In this document: in pieces, positions 1 to 7,794 of the stretch
Position numbering within the stretch: the first letter of the stretch is position 1
How the letters are laid out: every line of letters starts with the position of its first letter
Assembly: GCA_002422045.1 (NCBI GenBank)
Contig: DITG01000101.1
Span: 1-30,370, forward strand
DNA: 30,370 nt
Direction: 5' to 3'
DNA from: Acholeplasmataceae bacterium UBA6190
GTDB lineage: Bacteria; Bacillota_I; Bacilli_A; Acholeplasmatales; Acholeplasmataceae
Position numbers and translations under genes: made by a program
The notes under the pieces: model-generated
The model's input: the letters and a program-made list of their open reading frames with translations, nothing else
What the model was told of the DNA's origin: nothing
Databases searched by the model: none

Positions 1-237
1 GACGGTTCTAATCAACTTGGATAAATCGAGTGTATCCGAGGTTTTTCCATCCTTTAACATATGGAGCGGAAAATCCATATGGGTTCCCGTATGCAAATTC
101 AAAGTTACTTCGGTTTCATGAACCACCGAATTGCTAAAGTCAGCGACCACTTTGAACTTAGGCTTTTTCGCTTCGTAGTTTTTCCAGACTTGGATATCTG
201 GAGTGACAGTCATTGAAACATCATAATAGGTTTTCAT
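1..237 (-). CDS. Cyclase/kynurenine formamidase-family protein, N-terminal part
   Basis: The first 79 residues are visible; the gene runs off the left edge. The diagnostic piece is HTGTHMDFPLH (about residues 50-60), the H-x-G-T-H-x-D-x-P-x-H metal-binding signature of the cyclase family (PF04199), whose members hydrolyse N-formylkynurenine or other amides and lactones with bound divalent metal. The substrate cannot be told from this part. The ATG lies 1 base after the zwf stop, and its Shine-Dalgarno (GGGGAGGA) lies inside the last zwf codons, so the two genes are almost certainly cotranscribed and translationally coupled. No other tryptophan-catabolism gene is in view, so a kynurenine role is unproven. 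Confidence 0.85.
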   Translation of the reverse strand, partial: MKTYYDVSMTVTPDIQVWKNYEAKKPKFKVVADFSNSVVHETEVTLNLHTGTHMDFPLHMLKDGKTSDTLDLSKLIRTV

Positions 238-238
238 C

Positions 239-1621
239 TTACATATCCTCCCCGGTCAAATCCTTGATCAAAGGTTTCAGATCTTCCAAATCCTTATAGA
301 TTACAGGATGTTTCTGATGTTTTTTGACCTGGTCAATGAACTTCCATGACAATTCAATTTCATCCCAACGCGTGAACAGAGATTTATGATGTTCCACGGC
401 ATCTTTGATGAGTTTTTCATAAGCTTCTGGCAAATTGCCTACGGCATGACATGCAATGCAGTATTCGAGTTCGACCGTTTCCACATCGCCAGTCAGTCCT
501 GGAACCTTGCTATTCAAGACCAATCCGACCCCATCGAGTGGCGCAATCTTGATTCTGAGTTTATTCGTTGACAGTGGCAAATTCCATTTGCGCTGTTCAC
601 TGGTTTCTTCAAATTCGATGACAATTTCAGATTCTTTCTTATCGAGTTTTTTCCCCGTCATCAGATAAAAAGGAACACCTTTGAACCGTGGCGTATTGAC
701 AAAGAGTTTCAAAAAGACAAACGTTTCCGTTGTCGAATCTTTGGGTATGTTTTTTTCACTCAAGTATCCATCATATTGTGCAAAAATCAGTGAATCTTTG
801 TCAAATGACAAGTGATTGAGCACTTTGACTTTCTCGTTTTTGACATCTTCAGAGTAGTAGCTCATGGGTACTTCCATCGCAATCAGTGACATCATCTGTA
901 AGAGATGGCTTTGAACCATGTCTTTCAGTGCTCCTGCCTGATCATAATAACCCGCACGATTCAAGATTCCATCGGTTTCCTTAGAAAATATCTTGATATT
1001 CTTAATCGAACGATTGTGCCAGATTTCTTCAAAGATTCGGTTGGCAAAACGTACCATGATGATGTTTTGAATCATTTCTTTGCCAAGATAATGATCGATA
1101 CGATAAATTTGTTTCTCATCAAAGTAATTCCAGAGCATCTGATTGACTTCTTTTGCACTGTCTAAATCGTGACCAAATGGCTTTTCAAAGATAATCGATT
1201 GATTGATATTTCCAATCGTGACCAACCCTGATTGGTTGATGTTTTTAGAAACAATCGGAAACAGTTCAGGACCGATAGCCAAATAAAAAAGTGATCTGGT
1301 GTGTTCATGTCTTAGGGAATCAATATATTGAACCAGTGGCTGATAATCATGAATTTCGGTGATTTCCATCTGATGATAATAGACCAAAGGATCAAGTCCT
1401 TGAAGATCAAGCTTGACATTCGTGAGTTGATTCATATACTCCAGATAGGCTTGTTTGGAGAGTTCTTTTCTGCCAAGGCACACAACCAGTGTCTGTTCAG
1501 GTATTTCTTTTTCTTGATGAAGTTTAAGAATCGCAGGCAGCAATTTTCTTGCAGTGAGATCGCCTGTCGATCCAAAGATGGTGATGATCAGATCTTTCAT
1601 AGATTCATGTTTCGGCATCAT
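239..1621 (-). CDS. zwf: Glucose-6-phosphate 1-dehydrogenase
   Basis: Oxidises glucose-6-phosphate to 6-phosphogluconolactone with NADP+ (or NAD+), the entry to the oxidative pentose phosphate pathway; cytosolic. At 460 residues it is slightly shorter than the usual 480-500. The nucleotide-binding start reads GSTGDLTARKLLPA (residues 17-30). The substrate signature RIDHYLGKE is at 174-182, with His177 and Lys181. The stretch DMVQSHLLQMM, near residue 240, holds the second conserved His. The start at 1621 has AAAGGA eight bases upstream, whereas the internal Met8 has none. The gene follows the glycosylase gene by 47 bases and is coupled to the cyclase-family gene. No 6-phosphogluconolactonase or 6-phosphogluconate dehydrogenase gene is in view. 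Confidence 0.96.
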   Translation of the reverse strand: MMPKHESMKDLIITIFGSTGDLTARKLLPAILKLHQEKEIPEQTLVVCLGRKELSKQAYLEYMNQLTNVKLDLQGLDPLVYYHQMEITEIHDYQPLVQYIDSLRHEHTRSLFYLAIGPELFPIVSKNINQSGLVTIGNINQSIIFEKPFGHDLDSAKEVNQMLWNYFDEKQIYRIDHYLGKEMIQNIIMVRFANRIFEEIWHNRSIKNIKIFSKETDGILNRAGYYDQAGALKDMVQSHLLQMMSLIAMEVPMSYYSEDVKNEKVKVLNHLSFDKDSLIFAQYDGYLSEKNIPKDSTTETFVFLKLFVNTPRFKGVPFYLMTGKKLDKKESEIVIEFEETSEQRKWNLPLSTNKLRIKIAPLDGVGLVLNSKVPGLTGDVETVELEYCIACHAVGNLPEAYEKLIKDAVEHHKSLFTRWDEIELSWKFIDQVKKHQKHPVIYKDLEDLKPLIKDLTGEDM

Positions 1622-1668
1622 CGCCGAATTCCTTTCTGATGTTGTTCAGATTTAAGTCGAGTGAATTT

Positions 1669-2283
1669 TTACTGATTATCCCAGGCATGCCACAAGTAAT
1701 GTGACACGATGGAACGGTAGGGTTGCCAGGACTCACTGATGTTGAGGATTTCCTTGTGTGTCAATTCTGGCGCATTGTATAGTTTTTTGACTGCATTTCT
1801 CAAACCCAGGTCACCGACAGAAAACACATCTTCTCTGCCCAATGAAAACATCAGAAACATTTCCGCACTCCAGACACCAATACCTTTGATTCTAATGAGC
1901 ATGTCAATGACTTCTTGATTGGTCATGGTGTGTATATGATCAAAAACGACAGTTTGATTCAACATACAGTCAGCAAGAGACTTGAGATACGATTGTTTCT
2001 GATAGGATAACCCCATCGATCTCATCGTCTCAGGCAGCATGTCTTTAATCTTTTCTGGTGTGATGTCGTGTTGACACAGCGTACTTAATCTTGTAAACAA
2101 GACTCTAGCAACTTTGGAAGATAACTGCTGTGAAACAATGGTCCCTACCAGTGAAACAAAATAATTGTCATCGACATCAACTGTGATTTCAGACTTCAAA
2201 TCAAAGAGTTGCTTCAATGTCGGATCTTGCTTGATCAGGATTTGAATTTCCTTCGAATCCCGTTGATATGTGAGTTTCTTCAT
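1669..2283 (-). CDS. DNA-3-methyladenine glycosylase, AlkA-like HhH-GPD family
   Basis: A base-excision repair enzyme that removes alkylated purines from DNA. The 204-residue protein has the HhH-GPD core: IVSQQLSSKVA (49-59), the helix-hairpin-helix IKGIGVWSAEMF (132-143), and GDLGLR, whose Asp158 matches the catalytic Asp of AlkA. It lacks the N-terminal extra domain of E. coli AlkA and resembles the short firmicute and yeast MAG-type enzymes. The Shine-Dalgarno is AAGAGGTGG, and an extended -10 (TGaTATAAT) lies at 2315-2307. It is the first gene of a probable operon with zwf and the cyclase-family gene. There is no obvious functional link to zwf. Confidence 0.92.
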   Translation of the reverse strand: MKKLTYQRDSKEIQILIKQDPTLKQLFDLKSEITVDVDDNYFVSLVGTIVSQQLSSKVARVLFTRLSTLCQHDITPEKIKDMLPETMRSMGLSYQKQSYLKSLADCMLNQTVVFDHIHTMTNQEVIDMLIRIKGIGVWSAEMFLMFSLGREDVFSVGDLGLRNAVKKLYNAPELTHKEILNISESWQPYRSIVSHYLWHAWDNQ

Positions 2284-2306
2284 GAAGCCACCTCTTATTC
2301 ATTATG

Positions 2307-2315
2307 ATTATATCA
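2307..2315 (-). promoter_or_regulatory. Extended -10 promoter for glycosylase-zwf operon
   Basis: On the minus strand TGA-TATAAT is seen 24 bases upstream of the glycosylase ATG. The -35 is weak (TTTGTT about 16 bases upstream), as is common when the TG extension is present. It lies back to back with the plus-strand promoter at 2376. Confidence 0.6.
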
Positions 2316-2375
2316 CAGTCATCAACCGAACAAAGTCGAAGTGGGATTCATCAACGATATTTTACTCCATTTCCT

Positions 2376-2403
2376 TTGACTTTCAAATTAAAAACGTTAT
2401 AAT
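2376..2403 (+). promoter_or_regulatory. Sigma-A-type promoter for the 2425 gene
   Basis: TTGACT at 2376-2381 and TATAAT at 2398-2403, spacer 16. The spacing puts the transcription start a few bases before the AAGGATG Shine-Dalgarno, so the 5' leader is very short. Confidence 0.7.
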
Positions 2404-2424
2404 TTTCATAAAGGATGTGAGACA

Positions 2425-2703
2425 TTGGATATTCTACTGATGGTTTTATTCGGACTTGGTATCGTCGTATTAGGGTTTGTGATCATCAAACTGGCAAGAA
2501 AGAGACAGTTTGCTTATTTGCCAGCACTTTTCTTTCTCGGATTCGCCTTTCTTTTCCTGTCACTTGCTCAATTACCCCAGCAAGGCGGTGGATTTGGTGA
2601 CATCATTTATACACTCTTCGGTGTATTCCTGATCTTTGCAAGCGTGCTTTCAGCATTGATCGCACTGGGCGTCAAATCGTATCAAAAGAACAAAAACAGA
2701 TGA
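2425..2703 (+). CDS. Small three-helix membrane protein, unknown function
   Basis: A 92-residue protein with three hydrophobic helices at about 2-22, 31-48 and 57-82, short basic loops (KLARKRQ after helix 1) and a basic tail (KSYQKNKNR). I do not recognise a family with certainty; it is reminiscent of short integral membrane proteins such as YesK of Bacillus, but that is only a resemblance. The start is TTG: AAAGGATG lies 7-10 bases upstream, while the in-frame ATG at 2440 has no Shine-Dalgarno. It has its own promoter and a terminator overlapping its stop, so it is transcribed alone. Confidence 0.75.
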   Translation: MDILLMVLFGLGIVVLGFVIIKLARKRQFAYLPALFFLGFAFLFLSLAQLPQQGGGFGDIIYTLFGVFLIFASVLSALIALGVKSYQKNKNR

Positions 2704-2721
2704 CCTGGTCATCTTTTTTTT
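2699..2721 (+). terminator. Intrinsic terminator overlapping a stop codon
   Basis: GATGACC-T-GGTCATC, a perfect inverted repeat, followed by eight T. The TGA stop of the small membrane protein lies in the left arm. Confidence 0.85.
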
Positions 2722-2758
2722 ATGCATTGTCGTATAATGATATCAAGGTGGTAAGCGT

Positions 2759-4363
2759 ATGAAACCAAAACTATCCAAATCACATTCAGAACTTAAAACA
2801 GTGCTTGCAAAGCATGGTATGGTTGCAACCTCTGAACCTTCCGCAGCTCAGGTTGGACTAGAAATTCTTAAAAAAGGTGGAAATGCCATCGATGCAGCCA
2901 TCGCGGTTGCTGCTGCTTTGACGGTCGTTGAGCCGACATCCAATGGCATCGGGGGCGACAATTTTGCGATTGTTCTCTTCAATGGCGAACTTCATGGCTT
3001 GAATTCTAGTGGATTTGCACCAGAACTCTTGAGTCGTGATGTCTTAATCAAACAAGGCATCACAGAAATTCCACGTTTTGGATTCGTGCCAGTCACTGTG
3101 CCTGGCGCAGTCAAAGGATGGGCGACATTGCACAAGAGATTCGGTGTTTTGCCATTTCAGGAAGTGCTCGCACCTGCCATCAGACTTGCAAGAGATGGTT
3201 TTTATGTGACAGAAACCGTGAGCAAATCTTGGAAAACAGCTTTCGATATTTATAGCAAACATTTAAAAGGTGATCTATTTTCACACTGGTTTGAAACCTT
3301 TGCACCCCATGGCCAGACACCTTCGAATGGACAATTTTTCCAATTGAAGGATCATGCTGTAACACTAGAAGATATTGCCAATACTGATGGTGATACTTTT
3401 TACAAAGGACGGATCGCATCCTTGATTGACACTTTCTCAAGAAAGCATCACGGATATATCCGTGCAAGTGATCTTTCAACCTTCGAATCTGAGTGGGTCA
3501 AACCTATCCACACCGATTATAAAGGGTATCAGATTTATGAGATACCACCAAATGGACAAGGTATCGTCGCATTGATGGCCATGAACATCATGAGTCATCT
3601 AAAGATTGAAAAACATGATTCCATCGACACTGTCCACAAACAAATTGAAGCCATGAAACTGGCATTTGCCGATGGATTGAAGTACATCTCAGATCCCAAG
3701 AACATGTCATTAACCTTTGAAGATTTGCTTTCCAAAAATTATGCGAAGCGTAGAGCGACATTGATCAAGCATCAAGCATTGACCCCAGAGCCAGGCACAC
3801 CACAGACTGGTGGCACTGTCTATTTTGCAACAGCAGACAAAGATGGTAACATGGTCTCGATGATTCAAAGCAATTACATGGGATTTGGTTCTGGACTCGT
3901 TGTTCCAGGCACAGGTATTGGGCTACACAACAGAGGACATAATTTTTCCATGGATCCTCTTTCTAGCAATGTCTTGGCTCCTTTGAAGCGTCCTTATCAT
4001 ACGATTATTCCAGGGTTCTTATACAAGCATGATAAACCGCTCGGTCCATTTGGTGTGATGGGTGGATTCATGCAACCTCAAGGTCATCTGCAAGTCCTGA
4101 TGAATATGATTGATTTTCATATGGATCCCCAGCAAGCATTAGATTATCCACGTTGGCAATGGATGAAGGACAAAACCATCACGGTGGAACCTGAGTTTAG
4201 CAAACGTTTGATTCATCACCTGAACAACAGAGGTCATGAAGTGACTATCGATCATCAGAAGGGTGCATTTGGCAGAGGTCAGATCATCATCAAAGATGAA
4301 GTTCATGGCGGATATAAGGGTGGAACAGAAAAACGATGTGATGGGGCAATCGCATCTTACTAG
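2759..4363 (+). CDS. Gamma-glutamyltransferase family protein, no signal peptide (YwrD-like)
   Basis: An N-terminal nucleophile hydrolase that cleaves or transfers gamma-glutamyl groups, for example from glutathione. The 534-residue length fits the family. N-terminal half: GGNAIDAAIAVAAALTVVEP and GIGGDNF. The self-cleavage site is TGGTVYFATADKDGN, where Thr353 is the predicted catalytic residue after processing. It is followed by GSGLVVPGTGIGLHNRG, the substrate and oxyanion region. Unlike the classical secreted enzymes it begins with a hydrophilic, Lys-rich stretch and no signal peptide, as in Bacillus YwrD, so it probably acts in the cytoplasm. The Shine-Dalgarno is AAGGTGG, and a TATAAT lies at 2733-2738 just after the preceding terminator. 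Confidence 0.93.
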   Translation: MKPKLSKSHSELKTVLAKHGMVATSEPSAAQVGLEILKKGGNAIDAAIAVAAALTVVEPTSNGIGGDNFAIVLFNGELHGLNSSGFAPELLSRDVLIKQGITEIPRFGFVPVTVPGAVKGWATLHKRFGVLPFQEVLAPAIRLARDGFYVTETVSKSWKTAFDIYSKHLKGDLFSHWFETFAPHGQTPSNGQFFQLKDHAVTLEDIANTDGDTFYKGRIASLIDTFSRKHHGYIRASDLSTFESEWVKPIHTDYKGYQIYEIPPNGQGIVALMAMNIMSHLKIEKHDSIDTVHKQIEAMKLAFADGLKYISDPKNMSLTFEDLLSKNYAKRRATLIKHQALTPEPGTPQTGGTVYFATADKDGNMVSMIQSNYMGFGSGLVVPGTGIGLHNRGHNFSMDPLSSNVLAPLKRPYHTIIPGFLYKHDKPLGPFGVMGGFMQPQGHLQVLMNMIDFHMDPQQALDYPRWQWMKDKTITVEPEFSKRLIHHLNNRGHEVTIDHQKGAFGRGQIIIKDEVHGGYKGGTEKRCDGAIASY

Positions 4364-4452
4364 TCAAAATCGCTTTTTTTGTCCATACCCATAGACAGCC
4401 ATTCAGTCATGATAGATAGCCTATAGAAATGATCTTAATCCTTCGGATTGTG

Positions 4453-4482
4453 TTGCACAATCATCCAAATTTCATGTATAAT
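4453..4482 (+). promoter_or_regulatory. Promoter for GH105 gene
   Basis: TTGCAC at 4453-4458 and TATAAT at 4477-4482, spacer 18. Its position inside the longer possible reading frame shows that translation cannot begin upstream, which fixes the start at 4508. Confidence 0.65.
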
Positions 4483-4507
4483 GCGAATGAACCCTACGGA
4501 GGAAAAC

Positions 4508-5629
4508 ATGATATCACTGATCGACCGTTTCATTGACAAATTAATCAAAGAATCCACACCAGAAAAGCCGATTTGGAACATCGAATCCATCAAGCATGGC
4601 AAACCAGCACACTGGAACTATATCGATGGTTGTATGATCACCTCACTCATTGAACTCTACCATGTCAAAAAAGATCAGAAATATCTCGATTTTTCCAAAG
4701 CGTTCATCGATCATTTCATCGATAGTGATGGTTCCATCAAAGGGTATAACATCAGTCACTACAATGTCGATGACATTTGCGAGGGACGTGTGCTTTTCGA
4801 TTTGTTGCGTATGACAGGCGATCAAAAATACTTGAAGGCGATTGAATTCATTCATCAGCACATCAAGACGCAACCCAGAACCAAGGAAGGTAATTTCTGG
4901 CATAAGCTCATCTATCCCAATCAAGTCTGGCTGGATGGACTGTTCATGGCTCAACCCTTCTATACACGATATGAAACCACACTCAACCATAAACAAAACT
5001 ATGATGATATCATTCATCAATTTGAACGTGTGAGACTTCATATGTTTGATCCATCTAAAAAACTGTATGTCCATGGATACGATGCCGAAAAAACCATCTT
5101 CTGGGCAGATCCTGTCACTGGAAAATCGAAAAATTTCTGGTTACGTGCCATGGGATGGTATGTGGTTGCAATTGTTGATGTCATGAGTTATATGGAAGAT
5201 GAGAGAGTCAACACTTTTTTCAAGCCACTCCTTCAAGAAATCGTTGATGGATTGCTTCAATATCAGGATCCAAAAACCAAGATGTTCTACCAGGTTGTCG
5301 ACATGAAAGATCAACCAGGCAATTATGTTGAAGCCTCAGGTTCGGCATTGATCAGTTATGCGATTCTAAAAGGTACGAGATTGAATGCCCTTCCTCCTCA
5401 TTATAAATCCAAAGGCATAGAGATCTTTTACGGTATCATTGATACCTATCTCTCTGAAAAGGATGGGGATCTCAATTTAGGTGGCATCTGTCTGGTTGCA
5501 GGTCTCGGACCTGAAAATAACAGAAGACGCGATGGCAGTTATGCATACTATATTTCAGAACCCATCGTTGAAAACGATGCGAAAGGTGTCGGTCCACTCA
5601 TCATGGCGTACACGGAAGTCATTCGATAA
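4508..5629 (+). CDS. Glycoside hydrolase family 105 unsaturated glycuronyl hydrolase (YteR/YesR-like)
   Basis: Hydrolyses the unsaturated uronic acid left at the non-reducing end after polysaccharide lyase action, classically on rhamnogalacturonan oligosaccharides; other GH105 members act on ulvan or similar chains. The 373-residue protein has the (alpha/alpha)6-barrel signatures VWLDGLFMAQPF, SKNFWLRAMGWY and EASGSALISYAI. The Asp of VWLDG is residue 143, the same number as the proposed catalytic Asp143 of Bacillus YteR. There is no signal peptide, so it is cytoplasmic, acting on imported oligosaccharides. The start at 4508 has GGAGG five to nine bases upstream. No lyase, sugar transporter or regulator lies next to it, which is odd for this pathway. 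Confidence 0.92.
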   Translation: MISLIDRFIDKLIKESTPEKPIWNIESIKHGKPAHWNYIDGCMITSLIELYHVKKDQKYLDFSKAFIDHFIDSDGSIKGYNISHYNVDDICEGRVLFDLLRMTGDQKYLKAIEFIHQHIKTQPRTKEGNFWHKLIYPNQVWLDGLFMAQPFYTRYETTLNHKQNYDDIIHQFERVRLHMFDPSKKLYVHGYDAEKTIFWADPVTGKSKNFWLRAMGWYVVAIVDVMSYMEDERVNTFFKPLLQEIVDGLLQYQDPKTKMFYQVVDMKDQPGNYVEASGSALISYAILKGTRLNALPPHYKSKGIEIFYGIIDTYLSEKDGDLNLGGICLVAGLGPENNRRRDGSYAYYISEPIVENDAKGVGPLIMAYTEVIR

Positions 5630-5651
5630 ACATTAAGCTCATTCAAAATAA

Positions 5652-5687
5652 AACTGTGCAAGCATAGAAGCTTACACAGTTTTTTTT
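5652..5687. terminator. Bidirectional terminator between GH105 and degV-like genes
   Basis: AACTGTG-C-AAGC, loop ATAGAA, GCTT-A-CACAGTT: seven plus four pairs around one mismatch. Eight T follow on the plus strand and TTTTATTTT on the minus strand. The convergent genes share it. Confidence 0.85.
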
Positions 5688-6558
5688 ATCTGAACGTACC
5701 CAAGAAAAAGATTGCAATCGTACCAGGACCCGAATGTGCGCCAATGATCGGTCCGATCGTGTTATAGATGATCGCTTTCACATGATATCTCTGTTGAATG
5801 GCTAACCCTACAGATTCTGCTTCAACTTTGCAATCACCATGTGAAATCATGATGGTCTGCAACTGTGGATCAATGATCCGATCTTGCATCAACTCAATCA
5901 TCTGTTCAAGCGAAAACTCTCTGCCACGGGCTTTCTTCAAGGGGACGAGTTTTCCATCGTTACTGACATGCAAAATCGGTTTGACACGCAATAATGTGCC
6001 TAGAAATGCTTGTGTGTCGGAAAGTCTTCCGCCACGTTTGAGTGTTCCAAGATCATCCACTGTAAAGAGATGACAAACAGATAACTTCACACTTTCGACA
6101 AAGTTTGCGACTTCTTCAATCGATTGTCCGCTCAATTTTCTTTGTCCTGCCAAATAAACAAGTAGTCCTTGACCCATGGATGCGGATTTTGAATCGAGTG
6201 TGATGATTTTTTGATCAGGGTATTGTTCCATCAATTCTCTAGCTGCAATCACAGAGGACTGATAGGTACCTGAAAGAGCTGATGAAAATGCGATGTAGAG
6301 CACATCAAGACCTTGCTTGAGAAACGGTTCAAAAAAGTTTAAGAACTGGCCTGTATTGATCAATGAAGTTTTGGCAATCTTCTTCTCCCTCAATGCTTGA
6401 TAGAACAACGCGATACTGAGATGCCTTTCATCTGGATAGTGTTCATAACTATGGCCTTCGAGTTCGACAGATAGTGGAATGATCTCAAGACCTAAAGATT
6501 GAACAAGTTCCACAGTCAAGTCTGAACATGAATCGGTTGCTAGGATGTAGGGTTTCAT
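5686..6558 (-). CDS. DegV family fatty-acid-binding protein (FakB-like)
   Basis: DegV/FakB proteins hold a fatty acid for phosphorylation by the FakA kinase, feeding exogenous or recycled fatty acids into phospholipid synthesis. The 290-residue protein shows the family landmarks: ATDSCSDL at 7-14, KTS at 63-65, IAFSSALSGTYQS (89-101, lipid carboxylate region), DSKSASMGQG and LKRGGRLS. The start at 6558 is chosen because AAGGAG lies six bases upstream; an upstream in-frame Met would include the promoter TATAAT at 6598-6593. No FakA gene is in the window. Monocistronic, convergent with GH105. Confidence 0.92.
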   Translation of the reverse strand: MKPYILATDSCSDLTVELVQSLGLEIIPLSVELEGHSYEHYPDERHLSIALFYQALREKKIAKTSLINTGQFLNFFEPFLKQGLDVLYIAFSSALSGTYQSSVIAARELMEQYPDQKIITLDSKSASMGQGLLVYLAGQRKLSGQSIEEVANFVESVKLSVCHLFTVDDLGTLKRGGRLSDTQAFLGTLLRVKPILHVSNDGKLVPLKKARGREFSLEQMIELMQDRIIDPQLQTIMISHGDCKVEAESVGLAIQQRYHVKAIIYNTIGPIIGAHSGPGTIAIFFLGTFR

Positions 6559-6592
6559 ATATTCTCCTTGAATAGTGTGTTGATTTGATTTC

Positions 6593-6623
6593 ATTATACA
6601 TGAATCACGGTCGAGAGAAACAA
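6593..6623 (-). promoter_or_regulatory. Promoter for degV-like gene
   Basis: TATAAT at 6598-6593 with a weak TTGTTT at 6623-6618 (spacer 19). The -35 overlaps the U-tract of the upstream serA terminator. Confidence 0.5.
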
Positions 6624-6656
6624 AAAACCACGATTTCACCAAACGAAATCGTGGTT
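6622..6656 (-). terminator. Strong terminator of the serine operon
   Basis: A 12-bp perfect stem (AACCACGATTTC with GAAATCGTGGTT), 7-base loop, then six T on the minus strand, five bases after the serA stop. Confidence 0.92.
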
Positions 6657-6660
6657 AATC

Positions 6661-7794
6661 TTACAGTGTTCTAACTCTAAACACACCAGGAATACGGCAG
6701 ATGACCTCTGTTTGGATCTCATGGTCTGAGTCAAAAACGGTGATGCCGTAGTTGGCATTCTTGGCAACACTGATGTTACCAATCATTTGCATGTCATAGG
6801 ATTCCAAGATATTTGCGTTTGCATCATGCAAGATGATCACACGATGTTTATGTAGCTTTTCACCTAGGGCTAGATCGGGATAATTGACCGAATGCTTGAT
6901 GTTACCATTGTCGATGTAGTCCATCAGCTGATGGGATGCCATGACTGCGCAATTGTCTTCAGCTTCTTCGGTGGATGCCCCAAGATGAGGGATTGCAATG
7001 ACACGGTTCATGTTTGCTGTTTTCGCATTTGGAAAATCGGTGACATAACTTCTCACGATCCCCGTTTGGATGGCTTGCTCTAAGTCATGGTCATTGACCA
7101 AGGCGTCACGTGCAAAGTTCAACAGGATGACACCATTTTTCATTTGTTTGAAGGCATTGATGTCGATCATGTGCTTGGTTTCCGGTGATAATGGTAGATT
7201 GAGGCTGATGAAATCAGAAACCTGATAGATTTCTTCTTTCGAGGGGACAAGAATCATACCCTCAGGGATCTCAAGTTTGTCAATCGAATCCAGATTGCGT
7301 TTGGTTCCGTAAACCTTCATACCAAGAGCAATGCATGATTTGGCCAACATCATACCAATCGCACCCAAGCCGATGATACCGATGGTCTTGCCGTAGATTT
7401 CAGTACCACCAAAACGAGATTTGACTTTCTCAACGGTTTTGGAAAGTTCAGGATCTTGCTGGTTTTCTAAAGTCCACTTCATCCCGCCATAGATATCTCT
7501 GGATGCAAGAAGCATCCCCGCGAGTGTCAGTTCTTTGACTGCATTGGCATTCGCGCCTGGTGTGTTGAAACAGACGATGCCTGATTTTCCGTAGTCATCG
7601 AGTGGGATATTGTTGACACCTGCTCCGGCTCTGGCTACTGCAAGCACCCGATTGGGCAGTTTCATGTCATGCATGACGGCACTTCTCACCATGATGGCGT
7701 TCGCTTCATTGATGTTTTCTGTGATCTGATACGAGTCTTTTAAGACTGATAATCCGATGTTTGAAATGGGATTGAGACATAAAATCTTGTTCAT
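6661..7794 (-). CDS. serA: D-3-phosphoglycerate dehydrogenase
   Basis: Oxidises 3-phosphoglycerate to 3-phosphohydroxypyruvate, the first step of serine synthesis; cytosolic, NAD-dependent. The 377-residue protein has the Rossmann motif GIIGLGAIG (139-147), catalytic-type Arg229 in NFARDAL, IPHLGASTEEAEDNC with His270, and a short C-terminal ACT-type domain (about 317-377) expected to bind an amino-acid effector such as serine. By eye, the usual acidic residue after DFPN is replaced: DFPNAKTAN has Ala, where relatives usually have Glu or Asp. The ATG overlaps the serC stop (ATGA) and GGAGG precedes it, so the two are translationally coupled. Confidence 0.94.
   Translation of the reverse strand: MNKILCLNPISNIGLSVLKDSYQITENINEANAIMVRSAVMHDMKLPNRVLAVARAGAGVNNIPLDDYGKSGIVCFNTPGANANAVKELTLAGMLLASRDIYGGMKWTLENQQDPELSKTVEKVKSRFGGTEIYGKTIGIIGLGAIGMMLAKSCIALGMKVYGTKRNLDSIDKLEIPEGMILVPSKEEIYQVSDFISLNLPLSPETKHMIDINAFKQMKNGVILLNFARDALVNDHDLEQAIQTGIVRSYVTDFPNAKTANMNRVIAIPHLGASTEEAEDNCAVMASHQLMDYIDNGNIKHSVNYPDLALGEKLHKHRVIILHDANANILESYDMQMIGNISVAKNANYGITVFDSDHEIQTEVICRIPGVFRVRTL

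Noticed and set aside
4435..4450. AATCC-TTC-GGATT hairpin after the gamma-glutamyltransferase gene
   Set aside because: Short stem and no T-run; not a credible terminator. A T7 run at 4374 also lacks an adjacent stem.
4448..4507. Upstream extension of the GH105 reading frame
   Set aside because: It contains the promoter TTGCAC-18-TATAAT, and the ATG at 4508 has GGAGG; the extra residues are not transcribed as coding sequence.
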